Positions 26,233-36,079 of a DNA stretch of 64,000 nucleotides are shown in pieces. A program made the translations under genes and the position numbers. The notes under the pieces are model-generated. The model worked only from the letters and a program-made list of their open reading frames with translations. It ran no database searches and was not told the DNA's origin. Position 1 is the first letter of the stretch; every line of letters starts with the position of its first letter. Source of the DNA: Sphingomonas glacialis (GTDB lineage Bacteria > Pseudomonadota > Alphaproteobacteria > Sphingomonadales > Sphingomonadaceae); the NCBI RefSeq assembly GCF_014653575.1, contig NZ_BNAQ01000002.1, positions 496,001 through 560,000 on the forward strand, in the 5' to 3' direction.

Positions 26233-26327
26233 ATTGCCAGCTTGCCACAGTGAACGGCTGCTTTCCACTGTCCCCGCTCCGGAAGCTGCCCGTCGCCTAA
26301 CCACCCAAAGCCAGACATGGCCTTAGC

Positions 26328-26415
26328 CGTCGCCCCGGCGGAAGCCGGGGCCTTCCGACGGCGTGGCGGGCGGCGGGACACCAGGAGGGCGGCCCCGGCT
26401 TTCGCCGGGGTGACG
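26328..26415. repeat. Interspersed palindromic repeat upstream of ligA
   Basis: CCGTCGCCCCGGCGGAAGCC and its partner GGCTTTCGCCGGGGTGACGG enclose a shorter variable centre. Each arm is itself partly palindromic (CCCCGGCGGAAGCCGGGG). It belongs to the subtype also seen at 61957-62044. It lies between the orphan gene and ligA. Confidence 0.75.
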
Positions 26416-26543
26416 GCGATGGCGTAGGATCGCTTTCCACCAGGGGGAGGATTTCTGGGGAACGGTTGTCTCCCAATAATTCCCGCCAATCGGTATCTCC
26501 GGGACGACGCCACAGCTTGATGCCGCCCCCCGCTCTCCGGTAA

Positions 26544-28688
<2,145 letters not shown>

Positions 28689-28878
28689 GTCCCGGACGCC
28701 CCGTCGGTTACCCTGTGATGCTAATATGCAACGGTTCCCAACCGTTTTCAACCGAAGATGAACAGTCTGCATGACTTGTCATTGAACAGAAATATAACGC
28801 GTGCAGGGGCTCCGGTCGACGGAGCGTGACGGCTAGAGGCCGAACGCCGACGATCACGATATTCTGTGGGGAACGAGC

Positions 28879-31629
28879 ATGAACACGAAGCTATTCACTG
28901 GCGTGGCGTTTGCCGCGCTCCTGATTCCGGGCGTAGCCTTCGCGCAGTCGTCGGGTTCGACCGACTTTGACGCGGGCACCGACATCGTCGTCACCGGCAC
29001 GAAGACCGGCAAGGGCGGCATCACCGTTCCCGACGTCCCCAAGACGCGCATCACCGTCGGCGCCGACACGATCAGCCGCCAGCGTCCGGGCCAGACCGTC
29101 AACGAGATCATCAATCTGGTCCCCGGCGTCAGCTTCCAGAACAACGACGCGACCGGCGCCGCCGGCGGCACCTTCACGATCCGCGGCTTCGACAGCTCGC
29201 GCATCTCGCAGACGCTCGACGGTATCCCGCTCAACGACACCGGCAACTACGCGATCTATTCGAACCAGCAGCAGGATCCCGAGACGCTCGACTCGATCAG
29301 CGTCAACCTCGGCTCGACCGACGTCGACAGCCCGACCGCTTCGGCCGTCGGCGGCACCGTCAACATCCGCACGCGCAAGCCGACGCAAGACTTCAGCGCG
29401 ATGATGAGCGGCACCTACGGCACCTATCTCGGCCAGGGCGACCCGCTCAACCGCTCGATCTTCCGCGTCTACGGCTCGGTCGACACCGGCGAAATCGCGC
29501 ACACCGGCGTCCGCGCGTTCTTCACGGGGTCGAGCATCAGCGCCGACAACCCCTTCAGCAACTATTCGCGCCTGAAGAAGCAGCAGTATAACGCGCGCAT
29601 CTTCAAGGATCTCGGCGACAATGGCGACTTCCTGTCGCTCGCCGGCCAGTGGAACGAGAACCGCAACAACTTCCTCGGTTCGGTGCCGCTGCGCAACGAT
29701 CTGACCAACGGCGCCTTCGCACGCGTCGTCGGTCCGAACTCCTCGAACCGCGCCCCGCTCACCGGGGCAGAGCGTTTCTACAACATCAACTATCCGTGCG
29801 TCATCGGTGGCCCGACGCCGACCGGCGCAACCGCCGGCGCTGCCTGCGGTACCGAGTTCGACCGTCGCTTCAACCCGTCGAACACGGGCAACGTCCGCTT
29901 CGGGTCGCGCTTTACGCTCACGCCGAAGCTCGTCCTCACGCTCGATGCCAGCTATCAGTACGTCAAGGCCAATGGCGGCGGCACGGTGTCGCTGCTCGAA
30001 GGTTGCGGCAATCTCGGCAGCACGACGGTCCGCACGTGCGGCCCCAACAGCGTGCTCGGCGTAATCAACACCACGGGCAACACGGGTAACGGCGCGCCCG
30101 GCGGCTTTGGCTATTACACCGGTCGCGATCTCAACGGCGACGGCGTGATCAGCCCGACCACAAGCGTTCTCGCAATCGCGCCGAGCCAGACGCAGACGCG
30201 TCGCTTCGTCGGCGTCGCCGGTCTCGCCTATGAGTTCGACGAGAACAACCGCGTCCGCATCGCCTATACCGGCGATTACGGCCGCCACCGCCAGACGGGC
30301 GAAGCCGGCTTCCTCAACACCGACGGCACCCCGCTCGACGTGTTCCCGGTCAACAGCGGCATCGTCGACGCCAAGGGCGCGCTGATCGAGAAGCGCAACC
30401 GCAAGTCGCTCGCGATCCTCAACCAGGTCTCGGCCGAATATCGCGGCAAGTTCTTCGACGACAAGCTCGTCGCGACGCTCGGCGTGCGTGGCACGTTCTT
30501 CCGCCGCGACTTGACGCAGAACTGCTTCACGGTCGCTGCCAACACCAACGTGTCGTGCGTCTCGCCGCCGCAGACCGCGGCCTATGCCGCAGCGAACCCA
30601 TACACCTACTTCGCGCCGGGCGTGACGACGGTGAACGGCGTCAACCGTCCGGTCGTCGCGGGTACGTCGTGCGCGGTGTTGACCTCGGCGTGCGTCGTCG
30701 GCTTCGCGCCGCCGCAGAACCGCATCCGCAACTACAACCGCGCGCTGCCCAATGTCGGCCTGACCTACAACTTCACCAACGCGATCAGCATGTATGCGAG
30801 CTTCTCGCAGGGTCTGTCGGTGCCGAGCACGGACAACCTCTACAGCTCGTTCTATTATGCCGACGGTTCGCCGCAGTCGAAGCCCAAGCCCGAGACGACC
30901 GACAGCTACGAACTCGGTGCACGCTACACGACGGGCAAGGTCCAGGCGCAGATCGCTGGCTGGTACACCAAGTTCAAGAACCGTACCGTCACCATCTATG
31001 ACGTCGAGAGCGACGCCAGCGTGTCGCGCAACCTCGGCACGGTCGACAAATACGGCTTCGACGGCTCGGTGTCGTACACGCCGGTCCGCAACCTGACCGC
31101 GTATCTGTTCGGTTCGTACCTGCACTCGAAGATCCGCGACAATTTCGAAGCGGGTCGTACCGGCACGACGATCAACTACTTCCAGACGGCGGGCAAGCGC
31201 GAGGGCGGCGCGCCGACCTGGATGGGCGGCGGTCGTCTGCAGGGCACCGTCGGGATCTTCGATCTCGGCGCGCAGGCCAAGTACACCGGTTCGCGCTTCG
31301 TCAACGACGAGAACCTGCCGGTCTACACCTGCACCGGCACCGTTTCGGGCGGGCTGTGCCCGGTGGCATCGCAGAACCAGATCTACGGTGCGAAGATCCC
31401 GAGCTACACGATCGTCGACCTCGACGTTCGCATCAACATCGGCCAGCTGCTCGGCAACAACCGCAAGACCTTCTTCCAGGTCAACGTCAGCAACCTGTTC
31501 GACAAGGTCTATATCGGCGGCCTGAGCGGCTCGGGCGGCTTCGTCGGCCTGCCCAACCGCTACTCGATCGGCAATGCCGTCATCGGCACGCCACGGTCGA
31601 TCACCGGCTCGCTGGTGATCGGGCTCTAA
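28879..31629 (+). CDS. TonB-dependent outer-membrane receptor
   Basis: The product has 916 residues with a signal peptide ending in AFAQ. A TonB-box-like DIVVTGTK (near 34-41) and the plug domain (about 50-170, with INLVPGVSFQNN and FTIRGFDSSRISQTLDGIPL) are followed by a 22-strand barrel ending in GTPRSITGSLVIGL with the terminal hydrophobic strand. Such receptors import iron complexes, sugars or vitamins with TonB energy. No substrate-specific partner gene lies next to it, so the ligand cannot be told. A terminator follows. The gene is alone between ligA and the HD-domain gene. Confidence 0.93.
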   Translation: MNTKLFTGVAFAALLIPGVAFAQSSGSTDFDAGTDIVVTGTKTGKGGITVPDVPKTRITVGADTISRQRPGQTVNEIINLVPGVSFQNNDATGAAGGTFTIRGFDSSRISQTLDGIPLNDTGNYAIYSNQQQDPETLDSISVNLGSTDVDSPTASAVGGTVNIRTRKPTQDFSAMMSGTYGTYLGQGDPLNRSIFRVYGSVDTGEIAHTGVRAFFTGSSISADNPFSNYSRLKKQQYNARIFKDLGDNGDFLSLAGQWNENRNNFLGSVPLRNDLTNGAFARVVGPNSSNRAPLTGAERFYNINYPCVIGGPTPTGATAGAACGTEFDRRFNPSNTGNVRFGSRFTLTPKLVLTLDASYQYVKANGGGTVSLLEGCGNLGSTTVRTCGPNSVLGVINTTGNTGNGAPGGFGYYTGRDLNGDGVISPTTSVLAIAPSQTQTRRFVGVAGLAYEFDENNRVRIAYTGDYGRHRQTGEAGFLNTDGTPLDVFPVNSGIVDAKGALIEKRNRKSLAILNQVSAEYRGKFFDDKLVATLGVRGTFFRRDLTQNCFTVAANTNVSCVSPPQTAAYAAANPYTYFAPGVTTVNGVNRPVVAGTSCAVLTSACVVGFAPPQNRIRNYNRALPNVGLTYNFTNAISMYASFSQGLSVPSTDNLYSSFYYADGSPQSKPKPETTDSYELGARYTTGKVQAQIAGWYTKFKNRTVTIYDVESDASVSRNLGTVDKYGFDGSVSYTPVRNLTAYLFGSYLHSKIRDNFEAGRTGTTINYFQTAGKREGGAPTWMGGGRLQGTVGIFDLGAQAKYTGSRFVNDENLPVYTCTGTVSGGLCPVASQNQIYGAKIPSYTIVDLDVRINIGQLLGNNRKTFFQVNVSNLFDKVYIGGLSGSGGFVGLPNRYSIGNAVIGTPRSITGSLVIGL

Positions 31630-31654
31630 GCCTTCTTACAGTTCGTCACGATGG

Positions 31655-31684
31655 CCGCCGTCCCCGCAAGGGGGCGGCGGTTTT
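31655..31684 (+). terminator. Intrinsic terminator of the TonB receptor gene
   Basis: CCGCCGTCCCC (31655-31665) pairs with GGGGGCGGCGG (31670-31680), including one G-T pair, around a GCAA loop. TTTT follows. It lies between the convergent TonB receptor and HD-domain genes and begins 25 bp after the receptor stop. Confidence 0.85.
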
Positions 31685-31694
31685 CGTTTGGGCC

Positions 31695-32285
31695 TCACGC
31701 TTCCGCTGCGGCCTTGGCGTAGAGCGACTGGATCGGGCGCGCGAAGACGCGGCCGACCATCGGCTCGAAGAACGACAAAGGCGCGCTGTCATAGGTCGGG
31801 TCGAACGCCGCCTGATCGTATTTCTCGCAGAATTCGGCACACGCCTCGAAATGCGGATGCCCGCGATATTGCTCGCGCAAGTCGCGATCGCCGCCGATAT
31901 AGTGGAAGAAGTAATAGCCCTGGAACACGCCGTGGGTGTTGGCGATCCAGTGGACTTCCTCCGACACGAACGGGCGCAGCATGGCAGCGCCGATCTCGGG
32001 ATGGTTGTAGGTGCCGAGCGTATCGCCGATGTCGTGGAGCAGCGCCATCACGACATAGGCCTCGTCGCGCCCGTCGCGGTGCGCGCGCGTCGCGGTCTGG
32101 AGCGAATGTTCGAGCCGGTCGACCGGGAAGCCGCCATAATCGCCGTCGAGCAGCTTGAGGTGTGTCAGCACGCGGTTGGGGAGCGTCCTGGCGAATTGGC
32201 CGAAATGGCCGGCGATCAGGCTCCAGTCGGCCTGGGTGCCGTGCTCCATCGCGGTGAACTGCGCGCGGTCGGGCTGGTCGTTCAT
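31695..32285 (-). CDS. PhnZ-like HD-domain protein
   Basis: The product is 196 residues from the ATG at 32285, which has GGAG upstream; a GTG at 32297 is less likely. The HD metal-site residues are H60 (RLEHSLQ), H84-D85 (LLHDIG), H95, H118 and D157. The overall order, including DYGGFPVDRLEHSLQTA, resembles the HD-domain oxygenase PhnZ and its relatives. Two residues that PhnZ uses for its phosphonate substrate differ: the Glu of its Tyr-x-x-Glu loop is Phe53, and the His after the HD is Asp88. It is likely a di-iron HD enzyme with another substrate. It is cytoplasmic. Confidence 0.75.
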   Translation of the reverse strand: MNDQPDRAQFTAMEHGTQADWSLIAGHFGQFARTLPNRVLTHLKLLDGDYGGFPVDRLEHSLQTATRAHRDGRDEAYVVMALLHDIGDTLGTYNHPEIGAAMLRPFVSEEVHWIANTHGVFQGYYFFHYIGGDRDLREQYRGHPHFEACAEFCEKYDQAAFDPTYDSAPLSFFEPMVGRVFARPIQSLYAKAAAEA

Positions 32286-32305
32286 GATGCTCTCCACGGT
32301 GTTAT

Positions 32306-32402
32306 CGTCACCCCGGGCTTGTCCCGGGGTCCACCGTGCCTCGTGGACACAGCCCGCAGAATATGCGGTGCGGTGGACCCCGGGACAAGCCCGGGGTGAC
32401 GG
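32306..32402. repeat. Interspersed palindromic repeat upstream of the histidine kinase
   Basis: CGTCACCCCGGGCTTGTCCC with GGTCCACCG on one side is complemented by CGGTGGACCCCGGGACAAGC and CCGGGGTGACG on the other. The centre of about 35 bp is variable. It has nearly the same arms as the copy at 41114. It lies between the divergent HD-domain and kinase genes, so both promoters must be placed around it. Confidence 0.8.
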
Positions 32403-32442
32403 GTGCTTTGCGCAACGCGCCCAGCCGGGCTAAGATGGTCGG

Positions 32443-33567
32443 ATGCCGCTTTTCACCCGACCCGCGATCTTCTCGCGGCCCTTCTTCGAGGATAAGGGCC
32501 GCGCCTTCTGGACGCTGCAAGCGGCCGGCTGGACCGGCTATCTCATCCTCCGCGGCGTCTCGAGCGTGTCGAATGCCGCCGACGTGTCGGTGGTGGTGCC
32601 TGTCGTGATCGAATCGATCGTCGGCTACAGCATCACGCTGCTGCTCGCGACGGTGTACCATTATTACCGCCGCCAGCCGCGCTTCGCGATGGCGATCCTG
32701 ACGATCATCACGCTCGCCGCCGCGACCTTGCTCTACGCGGTGCTCGACGCCTTCTCCTTCTCGTTCATCAAGCTGCAGAGCCCGGGGCTCAATATCAGCT
32801 TGGTGCTCGGCACGATCTTCCTCAACTTCACCGTGCTCGCGGGGTGGACCGCGCTCTATTTCGGGATCAATTTCTACCTGATCGTCGAGGATCAGATCGA
32901 CCAGCTCGCCACGCTCGAGAACACCGCGTCGTCGGCGCAGCTCGCGATGCTGCGCTATCAGCTCAACCCGCATTTCCTGTTCAACACGCTCAATTCGATC
33001 TCGACGCTGGTGCTGCTCAAGGAAACCGAGCGCGCCAATGCGATGCTCGGGCGGCTGTCGTCGTTCCTGCGCTACACGCTCGCCAACGAGCCGACCGCGC
33101 ACGTCACGGTGCAGCAGGAGTTCGAGACGCTGAAACTGTATCTCGAGATCGAGAAGATGCGCTTCGAGGAGCGGTTGCGGCCGACCTTCGACGTCGACGT
33201 GCGCGTCGCCAAGGCGCGGCTGCCGTCGCTGCTGCTCCAGCCGCTCGTCGAAAACGCGATCAAATACGCGGTGACCCCGCAGGAAGATGGCGCCGAAATC
33301 GCCGTTACCGCGCGGCTCACCGGGGATCGGGTGCAGATCGTCGTATCCGACACCGGCCCCGGCTTGAACGAAACAAAGGCGCGGCAGAGCGTTTCTCCAA
33401 GCCAGGCTCTTTCAACCGGGGTTGGCCTTGCCAATATCAGGGAGAGGCTGGCCCAGGCTTACGGGCCGGACCACAAATTCGAGACGCGATCGATCCCGGG
33501 GGGCGGTTTCGGGGTCGAGATTGAAATCCCGTTCCAGCTCGAGGAACCGAAGAAAGAGTTTGCATGA
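32443..33567 (+). CDS. LytS/YehU-type sensor histidine kinase
   Basis: The product has 374 residues. Four membrane helices fill about 25-150 (LQAAGWTGYLILRG, SITLLLATVYHYY, ILTIITLAAATLLYAV, VLGTIFLNFTVLAGWTALYFG). The His_kinase motif is LRYQLNPHFLFNTLNSIS (near 168-185), where the histidine in NPHFLFN is phosphorylated. The ATPase has LLLQPLVENAIKYAV (N-box) and SDTGPGLN (G1). It overlaps the response-regulator gene by 4 bp. This family senses envelope or small-molecule cues; the signal here is unknown. Confidence 0.93.
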   Translation: MPLFTRPAIFSRPFFEDKGRAFWTLQAAGWTGYLILRGVSSVSNAADVSVVVPVVIESIVGYSITLLLATVYHYYRRQPRFAMAILTIITLAAATLLYAVLDAFSFSFIKLQSPGLNISLVLGTIFLNFTVLAGWTALYFGINFYLIVEDQIDQLATLENTASSAQLAMLRYQLNPHFLFNTLNSISTLVLLKETERANAMLGRLSSFLRYTLANEPTAHVTVQQEFETLKLYLEIEKMRFEERLRPTFDVDVRVAKARLPSLLLQPLVENAIKYAVTPQEDGAEIAVTARLTGDRVQIVVSDTGPGLNETKARQSVSPSQALSTGVGLANIRERLAQAYGPDHKFETRSIPGGGFGVEIEIPFQLEEPKKEFA

Positions 33568-34364
33568 CGATCCGCACCATCCTCGTCGATGACGAAAAAC
33601 TAGCTACCCAGGGGCTCGCGCTGCGCCTTGCCGCGCATGAAGACGTGGAAATCGTCGACACCTGCATGAACGGTCGCGAGGCGATCCGTGCGATCAAGAC
33701 GCACAAGCCCGATCTGGTCTTTCTCGACATCCAGATGCCGGGGTTCGACGGCTTCTCGGTCGTCCAGGGGCTGATGGAAGTCGAGCCGCCGCTATTCGTG
33801 TTCGTCACCGCCTATTCCGACCATGCGCTGAAGGCGTTCGAGACCGACGCGGTCGATTATCTGATGAAGCCGGTCGAGGAATCGCGCCTCGCCGATACGC
33901 TCGACCGCGTGCGCCAGCGGCTGACCGAGAAGCGCGGGGTCGAGGAAGTCGACCGCTTGAAGGAAGTGATCGCCGAGATCGCGCCCGATTCGGTCGAGAA
34001 CCTCGCCGAGGGCGGCGAGCAGGTTTCGGCCAATCGCTTCGAGAAGCTGATCAACATCAAGGATCGCGGGCAGATCTTCCGCGTCGATGTCGACACGATC
34101 GAGCGGATCGATGCGGCGGGCGATTACATGTGCATCTACACCGGCGACAACACGCTGATCCTGCGCGAGACGATGAAGGATCTGGAGAAGCGGCTCGATC
34201 CGCGCCGGTTCCAGCGGGTGCATCGCTCGACGATCGTCAACCTCGACCTGGTCAAGGAAGTGAAGCCGCACACCAATGGGGAGTGTTTCCTGGTGTTGCA
34301 GTCGAACGCGCAGGTGAAGGTGTCGCGCAGCTATCGCGACGTGGTCGCGCGGTTCGTGCACTGA
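33564..34364 (+). CDS. LytTR-type response regulator
   Basis: The product has 266 residues. The receiver domain has acidic residues DDE (9-11), the phospho-acceptor Asp in LVFLDIQMPG (near 55), Thr in VFVTAYS and Lys in YLMKPVE. The C-terminal LytTR DNA-binding domain starts near 160 (FEKLINIKDRGQIFRVDVDT) and has RRFQRVHRSTIVNLD. It is coupled to the kinase gene through ATGA, so the two form a pair. A hairpin follows the stop. Targets are not evident from adjacent genes. Confidence 0.95.
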   Translation: MTIRTILVDDEKLATQGLALRLAAHEDVEIVDTCMNGREAIRAIKTHKPDLVFLDIQMPGFDGFSVVQGLMEVEPPLFVFVTAYSDHALKAFETDAVDYLMKPVEESRLADTLDRVRQRLTEKRGVEEVDRLKEVIAEIAPDSVENLAEGGEQVSANRFEKLINIKDRGQIFRVDVDTIERIDAAGDYMCIYTGDNTLILRETMKDLEKRLDPRRFQRVHRSTIVNLDLVKEVKPHTNGECFLVLQSNAQVKVSRSYRDVVARFVH

Positions 34365-34375
34365 TATGAACTTCT

Positions 34376-34397
34376 CCCCTCCCCTTCAGGGGAGGGG
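34376..34397. repeat. Short GC hairpin repeat between response regulator and DUF3297 gene
   Basis: CCCCTCCCC, loop TTCA, GGGGAGGGG is a perfect 9-bp stem. It sits between convergent genes and could stop transcription from either side. The same unit occurs twice in inverted order at 48589-48694, so it is a repeat family member rather than a gene-specific terminator. Confidence 0.7.
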
Positions 34398-34408
34398 CTA
34401 AGACGAAA

Positions 34409-34681
34409 TCAGCCCTCGGCGGTATCCGCGCCGTCAGCCGGCCGCTCGAACCACGCCTCGACCTCGCCCGACAGCTTGAGCGTCAGCGGCTGGCCGTGGC
34501 GGTCGACCTTCTTGCCGAGCGCGACGCGGATCCAGCCCTCGGAGCGGCTATATTCCTCGACGTCGTGGCGCTGCTGGCCCTTGAAGCGGATGCCGATCCC
34601 GCGGGCGAGCGCAGCCTCGTCATAATGCGGGCTGCGCGGGTTGGAGGACAGGCGGTCTGGGGTCTGATCTGTATCGGTCAT
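34409..34681 (-). CDS. DUF3297 family protein
   Basis: The product has 90 residues with no membrane or signal segment. The family pattern is clear: PDRLSSNPRSPHYDE, RGIGIRFKGQQRHDVEEYSR, EGWIRVALGKKVDRHGQPLT and a C-terminal KLSGEVEAWF. It is a small conserved proteobacterial protein of unknown function, sometimes annotated as a glutathione peroxidase-like fragment without evidence. It stands alone. Confidence 0.88.
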   Translation of the reverse strand: MTDTDQTPDRLSSNPRSPHYDEAALARGIGIRFKGQQRHDVEEYSRSEGWIRVALGKKVDRHGQPLTLKLSGEVEAWFERPADGADTAEG

Positions 34682-34777
34682 GCCCCGGGCTCATGACGGA
34701 AAAATCGCCCCCACGCCAGACACGAAAACGGCGCGGAACCGAAGTCCCGCGCCGCATCGCCTCGCGCAGTCGCCAGT

Positions 34778-35161
34778 TTAGCGGCAGACGCGAACGTTGA
34801 CCGGACGATCGTAATAGCCATCCCAGCGACGCTCGATGAAGCAGCGCTGCTCATAGACCGGCTCGGCATAATAGCCGCTGTAATACCCGCGATCGCGGTA
34901 ATAGCCGTCATTGTAATAGCCACCGCGATAGTACCCGCGGTCGCGGTAATAGCCACGGTTGGAGTTCGACGCGAGCGCTGCGCCGACGGCGAGGCCGGCA
35001 ATCCCGGCGACGATCGCGGTCCCGCCACCGCCGCCGCCTCGATAATAGCCGCCATGGCCACGATAGCCGCCCCAGCGCTGCGCTTCGGCGGGTGCTGCTG
35101 CGGTCAATGCGGTCGCGCCAAGGGCAAGGCCGAGACCGATCTTCTTCATCAGGTGGTTCAT
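34778..35161 (-). CDS. Secreted Tyr/Gly/Arg-rich protein
   Basis: The product is 127 residues from the ATG at 35161, preceded by GGAGATACG. A signal peptide (LGLALGATALTAAAPAEA) is followed by a Gly-rich stretch, a hydrophobic glycine-zipper-like segment (IVAGIAGLAVGAALA) and repeats of GYYRDRGYYRGGYY type. Two Cys lie in the C-terminal block (EQRCFIERRW, VRVCR). It resembles the 17-kDa surface antigen/glycine-zipper class by layout. The likely site is the periplasm or outer membrane; the role is unknown. Confidence 0.7.
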   Translation of the reverse strand: MNHLMKKIGLGLALGATALTAAAPAEAQRWGGYRGHGGYYRGGGGGGTAIVAGIAGLAVGAALASNSNRGYYRDRGYYRGGYYNDGYYRDRGYYSGYYAEPVYEQRCFIERRWDGYYDRPVNVRVCR

Positions 35162-35397
35162 CTCGTATCTCCTCATTCCAAGCATTCCCCGTGCATCGCC
35201 AAATAACGCATCAGCGGGCTAGCTTGTTGCAAGCTGTAGGCGAGTCGGCCTGAACGGGTCTGGAATGCGCCATTTATGGGGCGTTCACCAAGCGCCGGGC
35301 ACCATGCAGCCCGCGACGGTTGCGCACGTCGCAGCGCGCTGTATCGCCAGGGTCTCGGCGCGCGCCGCGCGGGCGAACGACAACAAGGTTGGATGCG

Positions 35398-36066
35398 ATG
35401 CGGTTTCGAACGAGTCTTTTGGCGCTGGCGATGGCAGGTACGGGGATCGCCGCGGGCGCCTCCCCCGCGGCCGCGCCGCGCGAGCCAGCGGTGGTCCGCG
35501 TGCGCTTCGTCACCGCGGCAGGGCCGATCGTCGTCGCGCTCGATGCGCGCCGCGCACCGGGGACGGTCGCCAATTTCCTCGCCTATGTCGATGACGGGCG
35601 CTTCGAGGGCACCAGCTTCTACCGCGCGACGCGGCGCAAGACCGCGCCCAATACCGGTTTCGTCCAGGGCGGGATCGGCACCGATTCGCACCGCATGCTC
35701 GGCGTCGTCCCGCTCGAGCCGACCAACAAGACCGGGATCAAGCATCTCGACGGCACGCTCTCGATGGCGCGCTACGAGCGCAGCGATTCGGGGTCGGGCA
35801 ATTTCTCGATCATGGTCGGCGCCAATCCCTCGCTCGACGCGCGGCCGGGGTTCATTGGCTATGCCGCGTTCGGGCGCGTGATCGTCGGGATGGATGTGGT
35901 CAAGCGGATGCTCGCGCGGCCGACGCTGCCCGGCGGCGACGGTGCGTTCAAGGGGCAGATGATGGCCAAGCCCGTCACGATCGTCCGCGCCGAGCGGCTC
36001 GACGGCGTCGCCAAGCCGACCGGCGGGATGAAGGTGTGGCAGATGCTGCGCGGCGTGAAACGCTGA
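35398..36066 (+). CDS. Peptidyl-prolyl cis-trans isomerase, cyclophilin type, exported
   Basis: The product is 222 residues from the ATG at 35398, which gives a signal peptide ending near ASPAAA. The cyclophilin core shows TAAGPIVVALDARRAPGTVA, FLAYVDDGRFEGTSFYR, GFVQGGIG, SMARYERSDSGSGNFSI and a final FGRVIVGMDVVKRML. It should aid folding in the periplasm. It has an extra segment with HLDGTLSMAR like many proteobacterial periplasmic cyclophilins. It is convergent with the GGDEF-EAL gene, 13 bp apart. Confidence 0.9.
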   Translation: MRFRTSLLALAMAGTGIAAGASPAAAPREPAVVRVRFVTAAGPIVVALDARRAPGTVANFLAYVDDGRFEGTSFYRATRRKTAPNTGFVQGGIGTDSHRMLGVVPLEPTNKTGIKHLDGTLSMARYERSDSGSGNFSIMVGANPSLDARPGFIGYAAFGRVIVGMDVVKRMLARPTLPGGDGAFKGQMMAKPVTIVRAERLDGVAKPTGGMKVWQMLRGVKR

Positions 36067-36079
36067 GCGGCACGCGCCG

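Noticed and set aside
28891..31125. 744-codon frame opposite the TonB receptor
   Set aside because: Composition-driven shadow with no ribosome site or motif; the receptor reading is complete.
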